Shown: in pieces, positions 61,439 to 64,000 of the stretch | Numbering within the stretch: the first letter of the stretch is position 1 | Layout: each line of letters starts with the position of its first letter | Assembly (NCBI GenBank): GCA_041906305.1 | Contig: JAYRJL010000004.1 | Coordinates: forward strand, 310,001-374,000 | DNA length: 64,000 nt | Direction: 5' to 3' | Source of the DNA: SHVZ01 sp041906305 | GTDB lineage: Bacteria > Pseudomonadota > Alphaproteobacteria > SHVZ01 | Notes under the pieces: model-generated | What the model was told of the DNA's origin: nothing | Seen by the model: the letters and a program-made list of their open reading frames with translations, nothing else | The model's database searches: none | Translations under genes and position numbers: made by a program

Positions 61439-62247
61439 CGAAGCTTGGCCCCTACAAGGCGACGCATTTCCGCTGGGAATCGCGGGGCAAGGTCGCGACG
61501 ATCACGCTCGACCGGCCCGACCGCAAGAACCCGCTGACCTTCGAGAGCTACGCCGAGCTCCGCGACCTGTTCCGGTCGCTCAAGACCGCCGAGGACATCA
61601 AGGTCGTGGTCCTGACCGGCTCCGGCGGCAACTTCTGCTCCGGCGGCGACGTGCACGAGATCATCGGGCCGCTCACGAAGATGAGCACGCCGGACCTGCT
61701 CGCCTTCACGACGATGACCGGCGACCTGGTCAAGGCGATGCGCGCCTGCCCGCAACCGATCGTCGCCGGCATCGACGGCATCTGCGTCGGCGCCGGGGCG
61801 ATCCTGGCGATGGCCTCCGACATCCGCCTAGGCACCGCGCGCAGCAAGGTGGGCTTCCTGTTCGTCCGTGTCGGCCTCGCCGGCTGCGACATGGGAGCGT
61901 GCGCGATCCTGCCGCGCATCATCGGCCAGGGGCGGGCGTCCGAGCTGCTCTATACCGGCCGGCTGATGGAAGGATCCGAGGCCGAGCGCTGGGGATTCTA
62001 CAACCGGCTGGTCGACCCGGACGCCGTGCTCGCCGAGGCGACGAGCTTTGCCGAGGCACTTGCAGCCGGTCCCACCTTCGCCCACGGCATCACCAAGCGA
62101 CAGATGCACATGGAATGGGACATGCCGGTCGATCAAGCGATCGACGTCGAGGCCGAGGCGCAGGCGCTCTGCATGGCGACCGGCGACTTCAAGCGCGCCT
62201 ACGACGCGTTCGTCGCCAAGGCGAAGCCCGTGTTCGAGGGCCGCTGA
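61435..62247 (+). CDS. Enoyl-CoA hydratase/isomerase family protein
   Basis: A 270-residue crotonase-fold protein. GTG 61435 overlaps the upstream stop by 4 bases and begins the domain near VATITLDRPDRKNPLTFES. The oxyanion loop is LTGSGGNFCSGGDVHEI at about residue 60 and the second glycine-rich loop IDGICVGAGAILAMASD near residue 115; GRLMEGSEAERWGFYNRL is also typical. It likely hydrates or isomerises an alicyclic CoA intermediate made by the monooxygenase/reductase. Confidence 0.92.
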   Translation: MTKLGPYKATHFRWESRGKVATITLDRPDRKNPLTFESYAELRDLFRSLKTAEDIKVVVLTGSGGNFCSGGDVHEIIGPLTKMSTPDLLAFTTMTGDLVKAMRACPQPIVAGIDGICVGAGAILAMASDIRLGTARSKVGFLFVRVGLAGCDMGACAILPRIIGQGRASELLYTGRLMEGSEAERWGFYNRLVDPDAVLAEATSFAEALAAGPTFAHGITKRQMHMEWDMPVDQAIDVEAEAQALCMATGDFKRAYDAFVAKAKPVFEGR

Positions 62248-62249
62248 AC

Positions 62250-63407
62250 ATGGACGAGTCCTGGCTCGGCTGGCCGTTCTTCGAGGCGCGGCACCGCGAG
62301 CTCGCAACGCGGCTCGCCTCATGGGCCGCAGACAACGTCCATGAAGGCGATCACACCGACGATGTCGACGACGCCTGCCGGAAGCTGGTGCGCGATCTCG
62401 GGCAGGCCGGCTGGCTGCGCCATGCCGTGCCGGCCGCCTATGGCGGCGTGAACGAGACGATCCAGGCGCGCGACCTCTGCCTGATCCGCGACACGTTGGC
62501 GAGGAAGGACGGGCTGGCCGACTTCGCCTTCGCCATGCAGGGGCTCGGCACCGGGCCGATCTCGCTGTTCGGCAGCGAGGAACTGAAGCGCAAGTACCTG
62601 CCCGACGTCGCGGCCGGCAGGAAGATCGCCGCCTTCGCCATGACCGAGAGCCAGGCGGGATCGGACGCGGCGGCGATCATCACCACCGCCGAGCGCGACG
62701 GCGACAGCTACATCCTCAACGGCCACAAGGCCTACATCTCCAATGGCGGCATCGCCGACCACTACGTCGTGCTGGCGCGTACCGGCGAGGCGCCGGGGGC
62801 GAAGGGGCTCTCGGCCTTCGTCGTCGACTTCGCGACGACGCCTGGGGTCTGGATCGGCGAGCGCTACAAGGTGATCGCGCCGCACCCGCTCGGCCGGCTC
62901 CGCTTCAACAGCGCGCGCGTGCCCGCATCGCAGATGATCGGAAAGCCCGGCGACGGCTTCAAGATCGTGATGGCGACCCTGGACCTGTTCCGTCCGTCGG
63001 TCGGTGCCGCGGCCCTCGGCTTCGCCCGCCGCGCCCTCGACGAGAGCCTCGCCCGCGCCAGGTCGCGTGAGATGTTCGGCGGCACCTTGGGCGACCTGCA
63101 GCTGACCCAGGCGCGGCTCGCCGACATGGCGGTCGACGTCGATGCGGCGGCGCTCCTGATCTATCGCGCCGCCTGGACCCGCGACTCCGGTGCCGCGCGC
63201 ACCACGCGCGAGGCGGCGATGGCGAAGCTCTTCGCGACCGAGGCGGCGCAGCGCGTCGTCGACGGCGCGGTGCAGCTCTTCGGCGGCCAGGGCGTGATCG
63301 CGCCCAACGTCGTCGAGCGGCTCTACCGCGAGGTCCGGGCCTTGCGGATCTACGAAGGCGCCAGCGAGGTCCAGAAGCTGGTCATCGCCCGCCAGATCAT
63401 GGGCTAG
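62250..63407 (+). CDS. Acyl-CoA dehydrogenase family protein
   Basis: A 385-residue flavoprotein. ATG 62250 begins 2 bases after the preceding stop. Conserved marks are AAFAMTESQAGSDAAAI with the FAD-binding segment, NGHKAYISNGGIADHYVVLA, then AQRVVDGAVQLFGGQGV and the C-terminal RIYEGASEVQKLVIARQIMG with the likely catalytic glutamate. In this operon it probably forms a double bond in the 2-amino-oxocyclohexene-CoA ring or in the opened chain. Confidence 0.94.
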   Translation: MDESWLGWPFFEARHRELATRLASWAADNVHEGDHTDDVDDACRKLVRDLGQAGWLRHAVPAAYGGVNETIQARDLCLIRDTLARKDGLADFAFAMQGLGTGPISLFGSEELKRKYLPDVAAGRKIAAFAMTESQAGSDAAAIITTAERDGDSYILNGHKAYISNGGIADHYVVLARTGEAPGAKGLSAFVVDFATTPGVWIGERYKVIAPHPLGRLRFNSARVPASQMIGKPGDGFKIVMATLDLFRPSVGAAALGFARRALDESLARARSREMFGGTLGDLQLTQARLADMAVDVDAAALLIYRAAWTRDSGAARTTREAAMAKLFATEAAQRVVDGAVQLFGGQGVIAPNVVERLYREVRALRIYEGASEVQKLVIARQIMG

Positions 63408-63427
63408 GATCGGGCGAGGGAGGACAC

Positions 63428-64000
63428 GTGGACACCGCGCATCTCGACGTCTTCGCCTGGCGCAATCTGCCGCCCCGGGACGAGTGGCCGGACCTCCTCT
63501 TCACGCTTCCCGAGCTGCAGTACCCGGATCACGTCAACTGCGGCGTCGAGCTTCTCGACAAGCATGTCGCGGAGGGCAGGGGCGAGCGGATCGCGGTGAT
63601 CGGCCCCAGCTTCCGCTGGACCTATGCCGAGCTGCTCGACCAGGCCAACCGGATCGCCCGCGTGCTGGCCGAGGAGCTGGGCGTGGTTCCCGGCAGCCGC
63701 GTGCTGCTGCGCGGGTTCAACAGCCCGATGATGGTCGCCTGCTGGTTCGCCGTGATGAAGGTGGGCGCCATCGCGGTCGCCACCATGCCGATGCTCCGTG
63801 CCCGCGAGCTTCGCGTCATCATCGACAAGGCGCAGGTGAACGCCTGTCTCTGCGACCAGGACATCGCCGCCGAGCTCGACGAGGCGGTGCCGGGGCACGC
63901 CTCGCTCCGCGGGCGCGTCGCCTACTGGAACCGGGCGGACAGAGCCGGACTCGAAGGCCGGATGGAGCGGAAGGACGGGACCTTCACCAACTGCAACACG
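63428..64000 (+). CDS. 2-aminobenzoate-CoA ligase-like protein (truncated by window edge)
   Basis: The first 191 codons of an acyl-CoA synthetase, open at the right edge. It begins at GTG 63428 after a GAGGGAGG site with VDTAHLDVFAWRNLPP, then LLFTLPELQYPDHVNCGVELLD and FRWTYAELLDQANRIARVL, the N-terminal pattern of the benzoate/2-aminobenzoate-CoA ligase group; the ATP-binding and catalytic motifs lie beyond the window. It would start the pathway by making 2-aminobenzoyl-CoA for the fused enzyme at 58401. Confidence 0.9.
   Translation, partial: MDTAHLDVFAWRNLPPRDEWPDLLFTLPELQYPDHVNCGVELLDKHVAEGRGERIAVIGPSFRWTYAELLDQANRIARVLAEELGVVPGSRVLLRGFNSPMMVACWFAVMKVGAIAVATMPMLRARELRVIIDKAQVNACLCDQDIAAELDEAVPGHASLRGRVAYWNRADRAGLEGRMERKDGTFTNCNT

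Overview
The window is high-GC DNA, densely packed with genes. Its gene content points to an alphaproteobacterium, probably Rhodospirillales-like: three PAS_5 sensor proteins, a Rhodospirillum-type encapsulated ferritin, a GatCAB amidotransferase, a tripartite tricarboxylate transporter and many ABC-type binding proteins. Taxonomy is inferred from gene content only. I see no integrase, transposase, CRISPR array, rRNA or phage structural gene. One gene, at 33949-35589, stands out as compositionally foreign.

Layout. 45-3337: two tandem PAS_5 genes run tail-to-tail into RNase R. 3375-11685 (minus): topA, dprA, plsY, a pyrC-like gene, pyrB, an AEC carrier and ruvX. The dihydroorotase-like protein has lost the HxH metal motif and is probably a structural partner of PyrB. 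11800-17232 (plus): gatC-gatA-gatB, a glutathione transferase, a trans-sulfuration enzyme and an acetyltransferase. 17276-20540 (minus): a TetR regulator and a complete NitT/TauT-type ABC importer. 20651-24403 (plus): a second glutathione transferase and a TctB-TctA-TctC transporter, followed by a terminator-like hairpin and tRNA-Ser(GCT). 24651-27447 (minus): an orphan solute-binding protein, a metallo-beta-lactamase-fold hydrolase and a methyltransferase.

27448-33858: a non-coding gap holding a probable frameshifted small gene, then a DUF169 protein, a Cys-type sulfatase, and a small regulatory group (HTH-S24 protein, PAS_5 protein, lone S24-fold protein). The group is followed by a CHRD lipoprotein, a histone-H1-like basic protein and a creatininase-family amidohydrolase. 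33912-35634: the foreign-looking gene, an FGE/C-type-lectin-fold protein with an unknown N-terminal half, bracketed by two strong hairpins sharing ATCCCGC. 35646-43982: a TTC38-like repeat protein, TetR and SDR genes, a TorF-type porin, an MFS exporter, an AraC-GyrI regulator, a GFA protein, and divergent RNA-modification genes (RluA type and TrmH type). 44019-49397 (minus): two tandem secreted paralogs, a CGNR regulator coupled to an old-yellow-enzyme reductase, MarC and a BON lipoprotein.

49485-50689 is a two-gene encapsulin nanocompartment operon with its ferritin-like cargo. 50843-54204 (plus): NadX, an aldose epimerase, an aldose-dehydrogenase-like SDR and tryptophan 2,3-dioxygenase. 54225-58358: two tandem secreted metzincin proteases with C-terminal WWW repeats. 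58401 to the right edge: a cluster for aerobic CoA-dependent breakdown of 2-aminobenzoate (fused monooxygenase/reductase, SDR, enoyl-CoA hydratase, acyl-CoA dehydrogenase, truncated ligase). Together with kynA it suggests tryptophan catabolism through anthranilate. A hairpin covering the ribosome binding site and TTG start of the first gene may control the cluster.

The best candidates for something undescribed are the FGE-fold cassette with paired hairpins, the pair of S24 domains lacking catalytic residues with their repeat-bearing promoter, and the tandem WWW-repeat metalloproteases.
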